Positions 26,001 through 41,216 are shown, numbered from the stretch's first letter. The stretch is 64,000 nucleotides of DNA from Acanthochlamys bracteata (GCA_019914995.1 CM034141.1:6922001-6986000), one strand, 5' to 3'. Notes: generated from the sequence alone by a model not told the origin. Numbers and translations: made by a program.

Positions 26001-26171
26001 CAAAAGACAGAAAAGATCAAAATTTCAAGTAACTCTAGAAATTGGGGACGAAGAACTACAGCGGCTTAATCAATTACCTAGATTTATTTGCCTGTTTCCT
26101 TCACCTTGAACTCGCGAACGCGAACCTTCGCCTTCATCATGCGCGTTCCCGCGAAAACAACGGAAAACCAT
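23013..26171 (-). CDS. RLCK-VII (PBS1-like) receptor-like cytoplasmic kinase, probable pseudokinase
   Basis: Five exons (26078-26171, 24871-25034, 24463-24676, 23592-23950, 23013-23294) join in frame to 370 residues, typical of PBL kinases, which relay immune and growth signals from receptor kinases. Seen: P-loop LGNGGHGRVY (68-77), beta-3 Lys91 in VVVKRLD, LLVYEYMPLGSLDSHLH, PLDWNTRMKIAAGAARGL, APE at 231-233 and DIYSFGIVLLELLTGRKA. Odd: the HRD motif is MRD (193-195), the metal-binding Asn of the catalytic loop is Lys200 (RDLKPAKILL), DFG is DYG (213-215), and the activation loop is about nine residues short, lacking the GTYGY segment. The N-terminus is MVFRCF rather than MG-C, so there is no myristoylation site. 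All frames and splice sites are intact, which argues against a dead gene. Confidence 0.88.
25797..25820. repeat. Poly-T tract
   Basis: A run of more than 20 T lies in the first intron of the RLCK gene (poly-A on the coding strand). It has no evident function. Confidence 0.8.
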
Positions 26172-26289
26172 GATTCCAGTCGGCTGAAGATCTCGAAACA
26201 AATCCAAGATCCAAACTAAGAACTTGATTTCACGAATTCCTTCGTTTCTCGAGCTAGACCTCAAAGAAGTTCAAAGAAATTCAAAAAAC

Positions 26290-27031
26290 TTTTCGTTGCA
26301 GTGGAAAGAAAAACTTCGAGTCGAGAGAGTGAGGAAGGCATTTATAGGTAACGGAATTTCTAAATTTTGTTTAATTAAAAATTATTTTTAATTTCTATGA
26401 CGGTTATGTCCTTAACAAATCTCTGTTAACAATAACAATATATCCATGACACGTGGCACATATTGGAATGGGAAGTAATTAACTGAATGGTTACCGTCAG
26501 TTATCTGAGTCCATGAAGATCCACTCGTAGTTGGGCTCAAAATTGAATCCTTTCGGCCCAATAAACCCTTAATAAGAAGTTCATAAACTTAATTAAACAA
26601 AAAAGAAAAAAATTCAAAATAACATATTTTGTTTAAGAATCTTATTATAAAATTTGAATGATCAAGAAGTTGTACAACTTTATGGCTAGTTTAGAATTAC
26701 TTAATAAGATATTAATTTTAAAACGAGTTCGTTTTGAATTTTTTGAAATACAAATATAAATTTTTTTCAATTTTATATGATCGTATATTTATTTATATTT
26801 ATTCAATTTTTAAAATACTTTTTTACGCCAGTATAGATTTTATTTTTAACAACAAAACATAGTTGTAGGAAAAATGTTATATAAACTATTCACAGACAAG
26901 AAAACATTCATCAACCAAATGACACTTTCAACAATTACACAGAAACTACGGGACTGTTTTTTTCGACTCCATAATCAAACAACAAATTAATTACAACACG
27001 AGAGATTGAAAACATAAACAGAACAACAAAA
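26290..27031. other. Intergenic: RLCK promoter and CASP-like 3' flank
   Basis: The RLCK promoter side carries ttgggct (26531-26537) and ggccca followed by aaaccctt (26555-26570), a site II/telo-box-like pair common in promoters of plant housekeeping genes. The rest is AT-rich without a gene. Confidence 0.5.
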
Positions 27032-27779
27032 TCAATAGTGATCGGTTATCTGCTTCGTCTTGTATGCAGAGGAGATAATGCAGATTAGCAGGAAGAGCAC
27101 GAAGCTGATGTAGGACGAAACGAGGGAGAGAGCAACTCTGTTGCAGAACTTGTCGAAGTCCGGCCGGCAAACTTTACTCCAACCGAACTCATCGTTCCCT
27201 TTCTTCACTAGATGGCTTATTGCTGATGCTGCTGACGCTGCTGCAATCACCACTCCCATGCTCACCTATATATCGCACCCGCAGCACATTCCGACGAAGT
27301 TAAAATTTGAGTGAAATGTGATTAATTATGAAGGTGTTCTTGAATTCAGATGTTGCGTTTTCATACCAGATCCAGAACAGGCAGAAGGTAACCCTCCACA
27401 ATATTCGGCACGCACCCCAGCGACATCAATGAGTAAGCACAGACCACTGCATTCCCGGCAAGAAAGAACCTGAGATTCAAAAATCGTCAAAAAATTAGAG
27501 AGAAGAATGCGAACACTAATATTTTGAATGAAACTGATCAAATAACGATTACTTGAATGCTGGTGAAGAACCATAACTAGCACGCATAGAGTAACCAGCA
27601 ACTTCGCTCGTCTGCTTATTAAATGCCATAAGCAGCGATGCCACAAGCGTCGCAACAAAAGCAAGCAGCCTCAAAACAACCTGTGTCTTCATTTGTTTCC
27701 CATGCCAAATCATGTCATCAGTCAAGCTCTGGCTTCTCTTCATCACACTATTACTATTATTGTAGTTGCTGTTTGCCAT
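27032..27779 (-). CDS. CASP-like membrane protein (CASPL)
   Basis: Four-pass membrane protein of the UPF0497/CASP-like family; the founding CASPs scaffold the Casparian strip, while CASPL members have less defined roles at the plasma membrane. Three exons (27553-27779, 27367-27469, 27032-27265) give 187 residues. Membrane segments: VVLRLLAFVATLVASLLMA, the AGNAVVCAYSLMSLGCVPN block, VSMGVVIAAASAASAISHL and SLVSSYISFVLFLLICIIS. The conserved Arg and Asp of the family fit LRLL in segment 1 and LPVLDL in segment 3. The second extracellular loop has Cys pairs (SKVCRPDFDKFCNRV). N- and C-termini are short and cytosolic. The subfamily was not resolved. Confidence 0.93.
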
Positions 27780-28485
27780 TTTTCATCAACACCAATTCAA
27801 TCAAACACGAACAAAAACCAAATCCCACTTCGCCAATTCCACAAACAGGTAACCTGCAATCAAGAAAAACATCAAACAATATCCAGAAAAAAACAGAACT
27901 GAAAGATCATATAATCAAACACTTACTAAAAAGTCTACGACCAGAGAATTGATTAATTAAATGAATTGAAGTCTAATATATAGAGATAGACAACGTGGCA
28001 GCAGCAGAGCATGGTGGTGTTTTGAAACTTTAATTTGAATCGAAGTAGTGGGACAGTTGAAGTGAAATACCAGAATTTTTGTTTACCGTCACCACCATTA
28101 ACTTTACCTTTAAGCACTTTCTACTACAGTTTATCCGTTTATGTGGAATACAATAAAGAATGATGGGGAGATAAGCTTACCGGTGGAGGTGAGAAAGTGG
28201 TGGCAGTTATGTTTACGATCATAACTGAAATTAGAAACTGAAGTTCAGAAACTGAAAACTGGATGTGTTCATTCATTCAATCAATTCAAAGTAGAACCGG
28301 TTCATTCATTCACATCAGCAACAGCAACTTCCGGAAGTTCCAGAAGTTTTTTTTTTATCCCTTCTTCCTTCTTTGACTCATTCATTCATTCAACTCCATC
28401 TCATAACGGAAAAGAAACAAAGAAAAGAATACTTACTGCAAGAATCTAGAGTTGGAGATCAAGGTCAATCTTCGCACCACCTTCA

Positions 28486-28827
28486 TTACCGATAATAAAT
28501 AACCACAACCTTCCTGTTGTTAGCAACCATCACTGTTGGCTGCTGCTGCGGTACCGGTGGTCGTGGAGCATAGAAGTAGAAGTAAGAGTTCTGCCACAAA
28601 GAAGCCAGATGCAGAACGCTTTCATGAGCTGTAGGAGGCATCGCCCCCTCCAGTGATGATCTGCGGCTGCTGATGTCATCATGAGTATCTTCCGGAGGAG
28701 CAAACGGATGTTTGTAGTAGTCGTTGTTGTTGTAGTGACGGCGGTGAGAGGCGCAATGTTCTTTAATTCTTGTGAGCATTCTGGTGACCACCGAGTGCTT
28801 GTGAACCCTCTTGAACAGTAGTTGCAT
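28486..28827 (-). CDS. Small basic protein, function unknown
   Basis: Single open frame of 113 codons from ATG at 28827 (MQLLFKRVHKHSVVTRMLTR) to a stop at 28486. The N-terminal half is rich in Arg, Lys and His (HCASHRRHYNNNDYY); a Ser/Asp linker follows (DDISSRRSS); the C-terminus holds a Tyr/Phe-rich patch (SYFYFYAPRPPVPQQQP). There is no signal peptide, membrane span or domain I know. GC content and codon choice look coding compared with the AT-rich flanks, and a promoter-like pyrimidine tract lies upstream. It may be a lineage-specific gene; the evidence is only the open frame and composition. Confidence 0.5.
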   Translation of the reverse strand: MQLLFKRVHKHSVVTRMLTRIKEHCASHRRHYNNNDYYKHPFAPPEDTHDDISSRRSSLEGAMPPTAHESVLHLASLWQNSYFYFYAPRPPVPQQQPTVMVANNRKVVVIYYR

Positions 28828-28829
28828 GG

Positions 28830-29806
28830 TTTACTCTCTGCTGCTCTTGCTTGATCTGATCAGGCTGAATCAAAGCCTCAGGAAGTTCCACGTCATCATT
28901 TTATTCTTCTTCTTCTAGTTAGAGCTCTGAGCGTTAGAAAGTTGGCTTCGGTTTTGTTGAAGACTGGAGGCTGCACGCTGTTGGTTATTTATATAGTTAG
29001 CTTTCTGGTATCTAAAAGAGCAAACAAGCATTTGCGGCAGAGATCGCTTATAGTAAAGACCATAATACCCTTAAAATTTTATTCTTTGATTAGTAGCGAA
29101 TATTTCTACCCTCTCTTAGTACTTCCACGTGTCCAACAAAACCTGCGGGAGAGTTAAGAGATTCGGCCCACTCCTGAATTTCGTTCGGAGGCAGAAGAGA
29201 AGCCATTAGATTGCTGGATCCACGTTTTTTATCGGACGGCTGAGATGAAGTATGAGTGTTTAAATATTTTCGTTTAGGACGCCGTGAGGATTTGGCCATT
29301 TCGGGAAAAGAATTTGTTATTCTTGATTCTCAAAAAATCGCAGACTAAAATGAGTTAAAATTAATTTTTTATTATTTTTTAAAAATAAGTTAAAAATAAA
29401 GAATAATAAATTTAAAGTATAATTTTAAGTTCAGTTTATATTTAAAACATTTGAACTATCTAATTGTTCAATTCTAGTGAAAAAAACCTAGAAGTCCGAA
29501 CATTTGAAATATGCCTTTAAAATATAATTATTGCACCATCTCAACCATAATATAAAACAAATAATGCAAACGAGTATTACTAGATTCTAAATAACTGATA
29601 ATACCTGCTTCAACGAATTGAAAATGAAAGATGATCAAGAAAAAGATTGAAATATTTGTTTCATATGTACAAGTTATTGATTTCTGGATGAAGAAAGATA
29701 TGTACATGGGAATGGGAAGCTTTTCAATGAGGTAATGAGGATAAGATATCTACATTTCTGTTTCTTTTTTCCTGAGTTTTCGAACAATGAAGAGAGGTCG
29801 AGAATG
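28830..29806. other. Intergenic
   Basis: Contains a minus-strand ORF at 29090-29299 (69 codons, starting MAKSSRRPKRKYL) that I cannot assign. It has a basic nuclear-signal-like N-terminus and could be a short gene or chance. About 29330-29450 is AT-rich with no feature; the last part is probably the Atos 3' UTR. Confidence 0.4.
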
Positions 29807-32800
29807 TTAGTCGGTGATGTCGAAGTACTTTGGATCAGCTGGATAGTGATGATCCACTCTCAACTACAAGGAAAGACCAAAGAAATCAGTCAGTGATGTA
29901 GAAGCTGTTCTCACGACATATTGCATATGGATAAAAGAATGAATACCTTGCCTTCATCTGCATCTGAATGACGCTGAGGAAATACCACCCTGAGATCGCT
30001 GTACAAATAAAAACGCCTTTCGTCGGTGTTTATAGTATTAAAATCAGGACTAAATGAAGTATCAGATTGGCATCTTTGCATGGACTTGGAGCACTTCTTA
30101 GGAGGAGGGCACAGAAAGCGGATATGCAGAGCATATCGCAGCACCCCTGAACCAGCAGAACTGTCATTGGCTTTCAGTGAGTTGGATGCATGCTTCTGAT
30201 TATACACATTGTCACCCTGTGATGTATCATGCCTAGTACTTTTCAGACATCCATCACCGTTTGACACGAAGTCATCCTTTGTTTTCACCAAGTGATCCAC
30301 TCCATTCAGATTTTCAGGACAGCACTCAGAAGGGAAAAAGAATGAACTCATATCTTCATCATTTTCATGTTTGTCTGCAGCACAAAAATGCTTAGAATCA
30401 TGACTACATACAGGATACAGCTAGTAAAAGGATGAGTTACACAAATGTAGTATCACCAATTTACCTTGCAATTTCATTGCACCAGCATCTTTGACTTGTT
30501 CTCCAGACGGGTTGTATGCGGAACTGGAAGAGGATAGAATCGTCTTTTGACGAATGAACGTCTAGATGTCAGGAGAAAAGGTACATAACAAGTTATTACT
30601 ATAACATTCACAGGATTGATGATACAGAATATTTATGAAGCATAATGCTTCTCACAGAGGCTGCTTACAATTTCAATGTAAAAGAATTTCATATAGCAAC
30701 AACAAAAAGTTCAGGATGAAAGAAATTATCCCACCCATGTTAAATGATCTTCAGCCAAAATGAAAGAAATTATATCCCACACAGGTAGGTCATCAACGAC
30801 GATAAAAGGAATCATGACTCTGCTTACAGTAAAGCCAACATTGCATGGCCTATAGGAGACTGCAGTTATAAAGAAAAGATCCATGAAAATCATGGATCTT
30901 CTCTTTCTCTCTTACCAATCTAAAGTGATCACAGAAAAGTTTTTCACATGTGAAGTTTTTAGTTTCTGTAAAACATATACTAGACTAGTATCTGCTACAC
31001 GCTCAAGCTTCTAATAACGACTGACTATGTGATGAACCTTTGAGTAATCCATGCAATGAGACAAAAGGGGTGGTTTTCCACGTCATGAAAATCGGTACTC
31101 TCGGAACTCATTACTCATGAAAATCATGTTGTTTGAAGAGTTGGAAGCTTTGGTTCATCCAATGCCACAGTTATTGAATTATTTGAAACATTGACTTTTT
31201 TCTTTTACAATCATTTTTGTGCATGTTTAGAGATGGAACGGTAATACCAAAAGAAACATGCTCAACTGCAATAAAATTCATATATTCTGCACTACATATG
31301 TTATATTAGGTCTTGGAATCAATACCTTCGTACCAGCAGGCATATCACTTAAATCATAGTTGCAAAGGAAAGTGTGAATAGGAGTCTTCTCAGGATTGCT
31401 CAGAACCTGTTGAAAGCATGTGAGCAACATTAAGAATCTATAAGCACCAAATCTGCAACCATGCTAGTTTTTGACTCAATAAAAAGGACTGACTAGACAA
31501 TATGAACCTTCTGTGATCCACCACAATTATATTGCATTTATATGCCATTCTAATAATGTAGAACGTGGTTCGTCATATACTCTTTTGATATGCTTAGAAT
31601 GTATAGGTCCTTTCAGTGTTCCACTGAACCTACCTTTCCCTTAAACATAAACCCTAGCAAGAAAGCAACTGAGACTTTTGGATGTTACAGGGGTTCTCGG
31701 ACAAGGAGGATTCAACAAGACAATTACTGGACCAGCTTGTTGTTCAACTCACCGTAACAAAATCCAATAGCAACCTAGGAGGCTAGATATCTACTAAAGA
31801 TAACAGGTTAATAGGCCTAACTTACTTGATCATCAATCAATTTTGAGGGCTAAGAAACCTAGTACCAGTTGTAGGCGTCCCTTCATGGGAATGCGTAGGC
31901 GACTATTTCCTTGTCTTGATTCATCCACACTAAGGCTTCTTCTTAATTTTGGACTTTTAGAAATATGTGATTGCAAATTTCCACCAAGGTTGATTGATGC
32001 ATAATACAGTAAGTAGTTATCACCATCAACGCTTGTCACGGAGAAGGGAAGCTTCTGAGATTTTGGTGAAAAGCTACCACCAGTAATACTTAAAATAGCA
32101 AGAAAGCCATCAATTCTCTGAAATAAAAAAGCAGAGAGAAAGAAAATGGATTCAGTTTCAAATTAAGAACACTGTGGTCATGATCAACTCTAATCACAAA
32201 CATTAAGAAGTAATGTCTGTTATGTTGCATAAACTAACCTGGCTAAGTCTTCCAGAAAGAAACCTTCCAGATAACAGAGACTCTTCAAACGAACCAACCA
32301 ATGACCTTCTAATAGGAATGAAGCTCAAATTTCTGGCAAACTTGGCAGAGTGTGATGTTGGGTCTAATTCAGAACAGCATTTAAATCTTGCTTCCCAGCT
32401 TTTTGACGGAGTATATGTATCTAAATCTTCAAAGCGTTCCAAAGGCTTATAGTCATCTTTCTTTGGTGCATATACATCATTAATACTGTATTCATTTACT
32501 GCTACTTCCATATCAGTTGATACTGAGAAATTATGATCCATATCTTTCAAAGCATCCCTGGAAACTCCTAAATCATTTCCTCTCTCAGCCAACTTTGGAC
32601 ATAGTGGAGACAAGGAGAGAGGTGGTGACCTAGCCTCTGTGGGAGAGAAAGGTACCAGTCCGGTGTGTGTGCTTAGTTTAGTCATTTCTTTACTAGGATC
32701 AAATATCACTCGATCGAACTTCTGAGGAGAAGCATTGCTGATACTAAGCATAGGGCCATCTGTTATCACAGAAGGAAGTTTACTTGCATGCAACTCAATA

Positions 32801-33480
32801 CCCAAATTCGAGCATATTGAAATGGGAGAAAGGGCATCCCCAAAACAATCTTTATTTCTGTTGGCCTTTTTGGAATCCTGAATGGTATGGCCAATTTCCT
32901 TTCCATTAGATAGAGGAGAAGAATCACCAGCAGCAAGATCTAGAAAATCACCACGAAACTTGTCATCAAGCATGCTACTTAAAGGTGATAGTAAGCGTTT
33001 TCTTGCCATTGGCACCTGTAAATCAGTTATATTATCCGACTTGCCAATAGATACAGAAGTATGAATTCTATCAGCAAGAACCTTCTCAAAGCTACCAACA
33101 AAAGAATGACACTGACTTGGCTCAAACCCCACAACTCTTGACATCGGACTTTGAATATCCCGCCCTGATTTAGTATCATTCCATGCATTCTTATCTTCGG
33201 AACCAATTGTAAACCTATGAACCTCTGCCAGTCCACCAACTGCAGTTTTGAGCTTTGACGTGTTATGGGATCTTTCTGAGTGTCCCAAGATTGTTTTCCT
33301 ATGCAATTCACCAGACTGTGGACACAGATAATCCCCCGTATTCTTGCTGGCACTGCTTCCTTCTTGTAGTAGATCTACATTACAGCTGCTATAGTTTGCG
33401 CACCTTGATGGGGAAAATGAATTAGTAGCTGATCTTGTTGCTTCAGTATTAGCTTCAGAAGGCTCTTGGGGAAGGCCCAT
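29807..33480 (-). CDS. Atos-like protein (plant homologue of ATOSA/FAM214A)
   Basis: Six coding exons join in frame to 718 residues: 32239-33480, 31866-32117, 31326-31406, 30465-30561, 29947-30374, 29807-29863. The start MGLPQ is the one usual in plant members. The N-terminal ~400 residues are Ser-rich and disordered. The conserved Atos-like block follows ([19 protein letters not shown], then [37 protein letters not shown]), then the second block ([37 protein letters not shown]) and the C-terminal [13 protein letters not shown]...[37 protein letters not shown]. In animals Atos proteins act as nuclear transcriptional regulators; the plant function is unclear. The 5' UTR probably extends to about 34,580, with an intron. 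Confidence 0.92.
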
Positions 33481-34579
33481 TGATGACTTAGAAAATCCAA
33501 TTAATCGATACTTTTTCTCTACTTCTTCACGTGCTTGTTCTATAATGAGCTTCCTAAGTTAATCAATCACTGCCTACATACAAGCCACAATCACCAACTA
33601 TCACCCTTTCAGACACATTAAGCAAAAGTCCTGAAAAAACTTTCTTCTACAGAAAGGAGTTGCAAGCACAGTTTCACACAACCTGGAACCAGCAAAGGGC
33701 AAAGACTCAGAACCTCACCACAAGCAAATAAACCAGTCAAAATTAAAGCTCACAATCTTCTCATTGTGAACAACTGAAACTGAAATTAGCAAGTTCTAAC
33801 AAACAATACTACTCACAGAGGTAAACTCAGTGAAAGACAACAAAGCAAAACCACATATATCACATTGCTCAATTAAGCTTTATAAGCTCGGATGAGCAAT
33901 GCTGCAAAACACCGAATACCACTCAAACCAAAAATTCAGCAAAACAAAACTCGTACAAACACAAAAATGAAGCTTGCGAATATCAAATAACCAACTGACA
34001 AACGGGAATGCAGTAGTTCCGTGCACGACAAACATTCAACTCCAAGCACCAACAATTTTCGCAACATTATTCTTCCAGAATGTGAATATCAAGATCAAGA
34101 GATAAAAACTTAAAAACTCGAAAAATCACTGAAGCAATTAAGCTCAACAAGCAACAACCCTGCTAACACTTGCAAAACTTGAACTAGATTGCCAAAAATC
34201 GTTGATCAAACGAAAACCCAAAACACAGATACAAAAACTCAAACTTCCAACAAGAAACCGATTAACCAGACCAAAAACAACCTCTCTCTCTGAAACGCAC
34301 TCTTTAACAGTGCCGTACACGGCAAACAATGACCTTTCTTCGGATCTGAAACACAAACAATTTCAAAAACTAAAAAATATAGATCGTGTGATGATATTGA
34401 ACCGATCAACCAACCTATTTTAAGATCAATTGATCGATCAAAAAAATTTAAAAGAATTTACAATCAGGTCCTATTAAATTCTTGAAAACTTCAACTGAAC
34501 AATCCTCGATTGCTCTGTTACTGCAGTTAATCGTCTTCTTCTTCTTCAACAACAACAACTGATCATCATCTCATCTTCT

Positions 34580-34840
34580 TCATCTTCTCCCAATCCCATT
34601 TATATAGATTTATCAACACCGAGAAAGAGAAAAAATAAACATAGCAGTCTATATTTTGCCTGAATAAAAAAAAATTTTAAATCGAATCTGGTGAAACGGT
34701 AGAACAGATTAGCTTAAAATGTTACCGACACCTTGCTGGGCCGTGATAGGCTTTTGTTAATTGGACAAAAGCCATTTACTTTAAGTAATAAATAATTGGG
34801 AATTATTCTTTCTCCCTTAGTTGGTTCGAGAAGAAGAAGA
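34580..34840. promoter_or_regulatory. Shared bidirectional promoter of Atos-like and UBC27 genes
   Basis: The two mRNAs point away from each other, with 5' UTR-like pyrimidine/CTT stretches (34,530-34,600 for Atos, about 34,830 for UBC27) only about 250 bp apart. A tgggcc site II-type motif sits at 34737-34742. TSS positions are inferred. Confidence 0.5.
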
Positions 34841-35276
34841 TTCTTCTTTTAATTGATTTTTTCATCAAAGTTTGCAACTTGTTTTTGTTGTTTCGATTTT
34901 TAGATTTTACGTGGCTAAATCTCTCTGTTTGTTTCGATTCGTTGAGAAAAAATCTCTGTGGTAGGTATCTCTTGGTTCATTCTAAATTCTTGAAAATTTC
35001 GGCAATTTGTAGCTTGTTTATTTCAAGTTAGAATACCGTAGATTGTCTGGTTTTTTCCGGAGTTTTGCTGATTTGTTCTCTGTTTGCAGTCTCGAATTTT
35101 CAATTCTATAACTCTTGAACCATGTTGTTATCTCAAAAGTTTTCAAGATTTTTGGACAGTAACATGTTGTTCTCGGATTAAGATTGGTTTTATCACTGAT
35201 TTTAATTTCCACAGAGCTACAAATTCGTGGGCTATCTGAGTTCTTAAGTATAAGAGAAGAAGGAGGAGCGAAGAAG

Positions 35277-38073
<2,797 letters not shown>

Positions 38074-38302
38074 TGAAATTCACTCCTCTCTTATGGGCAA
38101 ACTGAAAACTGGTTTTTTCTCTATGATTATAGTAGACATACAATGCTTGGCTTTAGATATTCTAACAGAGATTGTACTTGTATGCATTTTTCCTTCATTA
38201 TGAAACCCTTAAAATATTAAACTAACCTTTTATATGAAATGAATGGAATGGAATGGGAACGTTGCTTGTAGTTTTTTGTTCTACTGTTTCTGAAGTTTAT
38301 TA

Positions 38303-38584
38303 GGGCGTGTTTCAAGTTGGTGGAATTTCAGTTTTTTTCGTCAGAATTGAAGTTTTACTAACTTTTTATATTTTAATTGCAAGTAGAATTAAAAATTTGA
38401 ATTTTCAGTTCTACACAAATAGAACTTAAGTTTCACTATATTTTTTTTTTTAATTCACTTCCGAATTACTTTAAAAATTAATTAAAATATAAAAATTAAA
38501 TTTTATTTTTAACTTATTTTTTAAAAATTTTTTTTTTATTTTTTATTTTTATGAAATTCAGTTAAGATTATTTGAAACACGTCT
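38303..38584. mobile_element. PIF/Harbinger-type MITE, copy A (282 bp)
   Basis: Terminal inverted repeats gggcgtgtttcaa (left) and agacgtgtttcaa (right, reverse complement), flanked by TTA at 38300-38302 and 38585-38587, the 3-bp target typical of Harbinger/Tourist elements. AT-rich interior without coding capacity. Same family as 42547-42842. Confidence 0.8.
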
Positions 38585-38982
38585 TTACTTGTTATATTGT
38601 TGTTTTTTATAGCCAGGCCCATTCTAAATAGGCCCCGACCAGACTGGCCCATTAAAAAATTTACAGCAAGTTAAGTAATCAAATATTTATTTTCTTTCTT
38701 TCCTAAACTTTTAATATTTCGGTGCTTCTTCTTAAACACCGTGTAACCGCTTTTCTCTCTTTTTTTTTTTTAAAAATCTTTTTCTTTCTTTGCAAATTTA
38801 ATCAAATCAATCATATAATTTTTTTACTTTCTTTCCATATTTATTCACCACGATTTTTTCGTTATTTATTCTCGCTCCCATCGTCTTCATTCAATCAAAC
38901 TACTTTCTTCTTCAATCTTCAAAAAAATCTGGTTTTATTATTATATTTTCTGTGTTCGATTAGCAAAGAGTTTGATTGGTTA

Positions 38983-39714
38983 ATGGGTAGAAGAAAGATT
39001 CCCTTCGAGCTCATCGCCGACGAGACAGTTCGTCGGAGCACGTACGTGAAGAGAATGAAAGGACTGAAAAAGAAAGCCCACGAGCTGAACGTGTTATGTG
39101 GCATTGAAGTTCTCGTCCTCAGCTACGGTCCACGTGGCAATTTGCCGAATACTTTCCCCGAAGACAACCGCCACGCAAGCAACATCGTCGGAAGGTTCAG
39201 CGGTTTGAGTTTGCCGGAGAGAACGCGCCACGCTGAGACTCTCGATTCGGTCTTGGCCAAAGATTTGAAGAAGAAGAAAGTTTTCGTACCGGAACCGAAC
39301 CACGTTGATCACCAACTGTTGTTCGACGATTTGCCGGTTGAGTCAGTGATCGAACTAGCAGCAGCGTTAGATTTCAAGATTGATGAAGTGAAACAGAAGA
39401 TTGAGTTTCTAAAGATGGTTAGCAAAGAACAAGAACGAGAACGAGATCAGCTGATTATCAACAACGCCTGTGATCAGCAACAGCAGTTGGAATACGTTGG
39501 AGGAGGAGGAGGAGGAGGAGGGTTCATGGCGGGGAGGGGGAGTTTTTACGGCTGGTGGGCTGGTGGGTATTGTGTTAATACCGGAGTGTTACCGATTGCT
39601 TCGTTGCCGCTTCCACCACCGCCGACGTTGAACTATGGTTTGATCGATCCATGGTTTCAGTATGAGCTACAACAGGAGCAGCAACAGTTAAATTCTTGTG
39701 AAGTTCATGAATGA
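38983..39714 (+). CDS. Type I MADS-box transcription factor (AGL-like, M-gamma/M-beta type)
   Basis: Intronless, 243 residues, as expected of type I MADS genes, many of which act in female gametophyte and endosperm. The start is the ATG at 38983. The MADS domain covers residues 1-60: MGRRKIPFELIADETVRRST, YVKRMKGLKKKAHELNVLCG, IEVLVLSYGP; the KR-GL-KK-ELxxLCG signature places it nearest the M-gamma group, but I could not exclude M-beta. There is no K-box. A predicted helix follows (VESVIELAAALDFKIDEVKQ, KIEFLKMVS). The C-terminus has an eight-Gly run coded by GGA repeats, a Pro run (PLPPPPTL) and Gln-rich sequence. The open frame runs upstream of the ATG but is T-rich leader. Confidence 0.9.
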   Translation: MGRRKIPFELIADETVRRSTYVKRMKGLKKKAHELNVLCGIEVLVLSYGPRGNLPNTFPEDNRHASNIVGRFSGLSLPERTRHAETLDSVLAKDLKKKKVFVPEPNHVDHQLLFDDLPVESVIELAAALDFKIDEVKQKIEFLKMVSKEQERERDQLIINNACDQQQQLEYVGGGGGGGGFMAGRGSFYGWWAGGYCVNTGVLPIASLPLPPPPTLNYGLIDPWFQYELQQEQQQLNSCEVHE

Positions 39715-40853
39715 AAATTTTCCAATGAGTAAACTTTTTTTTTTTTTTGGGCATTCTTGATTCTTTCTGGATCAATATTTGCATATTTTTTGAATTTTTT
39801 AGTCAAGAAGAAGAAACGTGGTTGACCAGCAAGGTAACTCTTTTTTTTTTTTTTTAACGATTTTGAGTAAGCATTGTTCAGAGTTTCAAGTCAACTTAGT
39901 TTGAAGAATTCATGAAGCTATCTTGATCTTTTTATGAAAATTGATTGATGTGAATCTTCAAGAATCTTTTATCAATTCTTTTTTTCTTGAATTTTTCTTT
40001 GGTTGTATGTTTCGACTGCTGCTTCAATCAACTGGAGCTGAAGTGGTAGGTAAAAAATTAGAACGTAAACCCGTGAGAATCTGCCACGTAGGATACTACA
40101 GTGGCGTTCAGTCTCCTTCCCTGTTCCAAGTTCAACTATCGTAACTCCCGCTCCAACTACCATCAATCTCTCCGGCAAAGGAAGGAACCCACTTCCGTGA
40201 ACTCTGTGTAACTCTCCTTGCATACATGTGATGGGTTGCTTCTATAGTGTACAGGTATGGAGAAACAAGTTCACCGGCGGCTTCTGCAGTGAAAGAAAGC
40301 GAAGGGTGGACTCGACTCTCTGCCGTTGCCGGTAAAGCACTGCATGGTCTCTCTCCTCGCCGTCCTGTCCTGACTCTTTCCTCAAGCTCGACAAGTTCTT
40401 CTCTCTGCTTCTAGTTGTGTTCAGTTCATTTTCTGGTGTTTAATTTCAACATTTGAACTCATAAAGTTGGAATCTTTCTGGATATAAAGCTTGTTTTTAT
40501 ATGGCTTGGTTGAATTTGCTTGTTCTCTTTAACTATGTAAAATTGGACTTTTTGGTAGTTCTTGTTTTAAATATACTAAATATTATATTTTTTTATTCAA
40601 ATTTTAAATTCTAAATATTTTACGTATTTAAATTATTAATTTGTTTTTAGTTCACATCAAATTTTATTTTTATTCAAATTTGATATTAAATTTTACTACA
40701 CTTATTTTAAATATTATTTTTAAGCTATATTTTTATCGAATTTTACTTCTCACTTAATCATATTTTTATAAAATTTAATTTTACAAAACTCAATTACGTG
40801 ATTTAAAATATACCATTATTTTGATGGATTAAGTGCTACGTTGAAAGAATTTC

Positions 40854-40885
<32 letters not shown>
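40854..40885. repeat. (TTA)n microsatellite
   Basis: About ten TTA/ATT units lie in the intergenic region downstream of the MADS gene. Confidence 0.95.
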
Positions 40886-41216
40886 TAGAAAAATTTTTCT
40901 AATTAGGTGATGTTAAGTTTAGAGTAGCACAATGTGATACATGGGCCAGTGGGCTTCCTAAATAAATACACTTAAAAAGTATTGGCCCACTAATAAGCCC
41001 TATATATATTTTTTATAATTTTGGGGAAATTGAAATCCACATTGTTTTAGGATAATAAGCCAAAGACACCTTAACTTTTATATTTCAATATCAGTGATTT
41101 TTAGTACTTTAAGAGAAAAAAAACAAGAAGAAGATATAAAAACAAAACACTAACACTTAATTTCGTAGGTGACCTACAAAAATAAATAAAATCCTTTTAA
41201 TAAAAAATAATATTTG

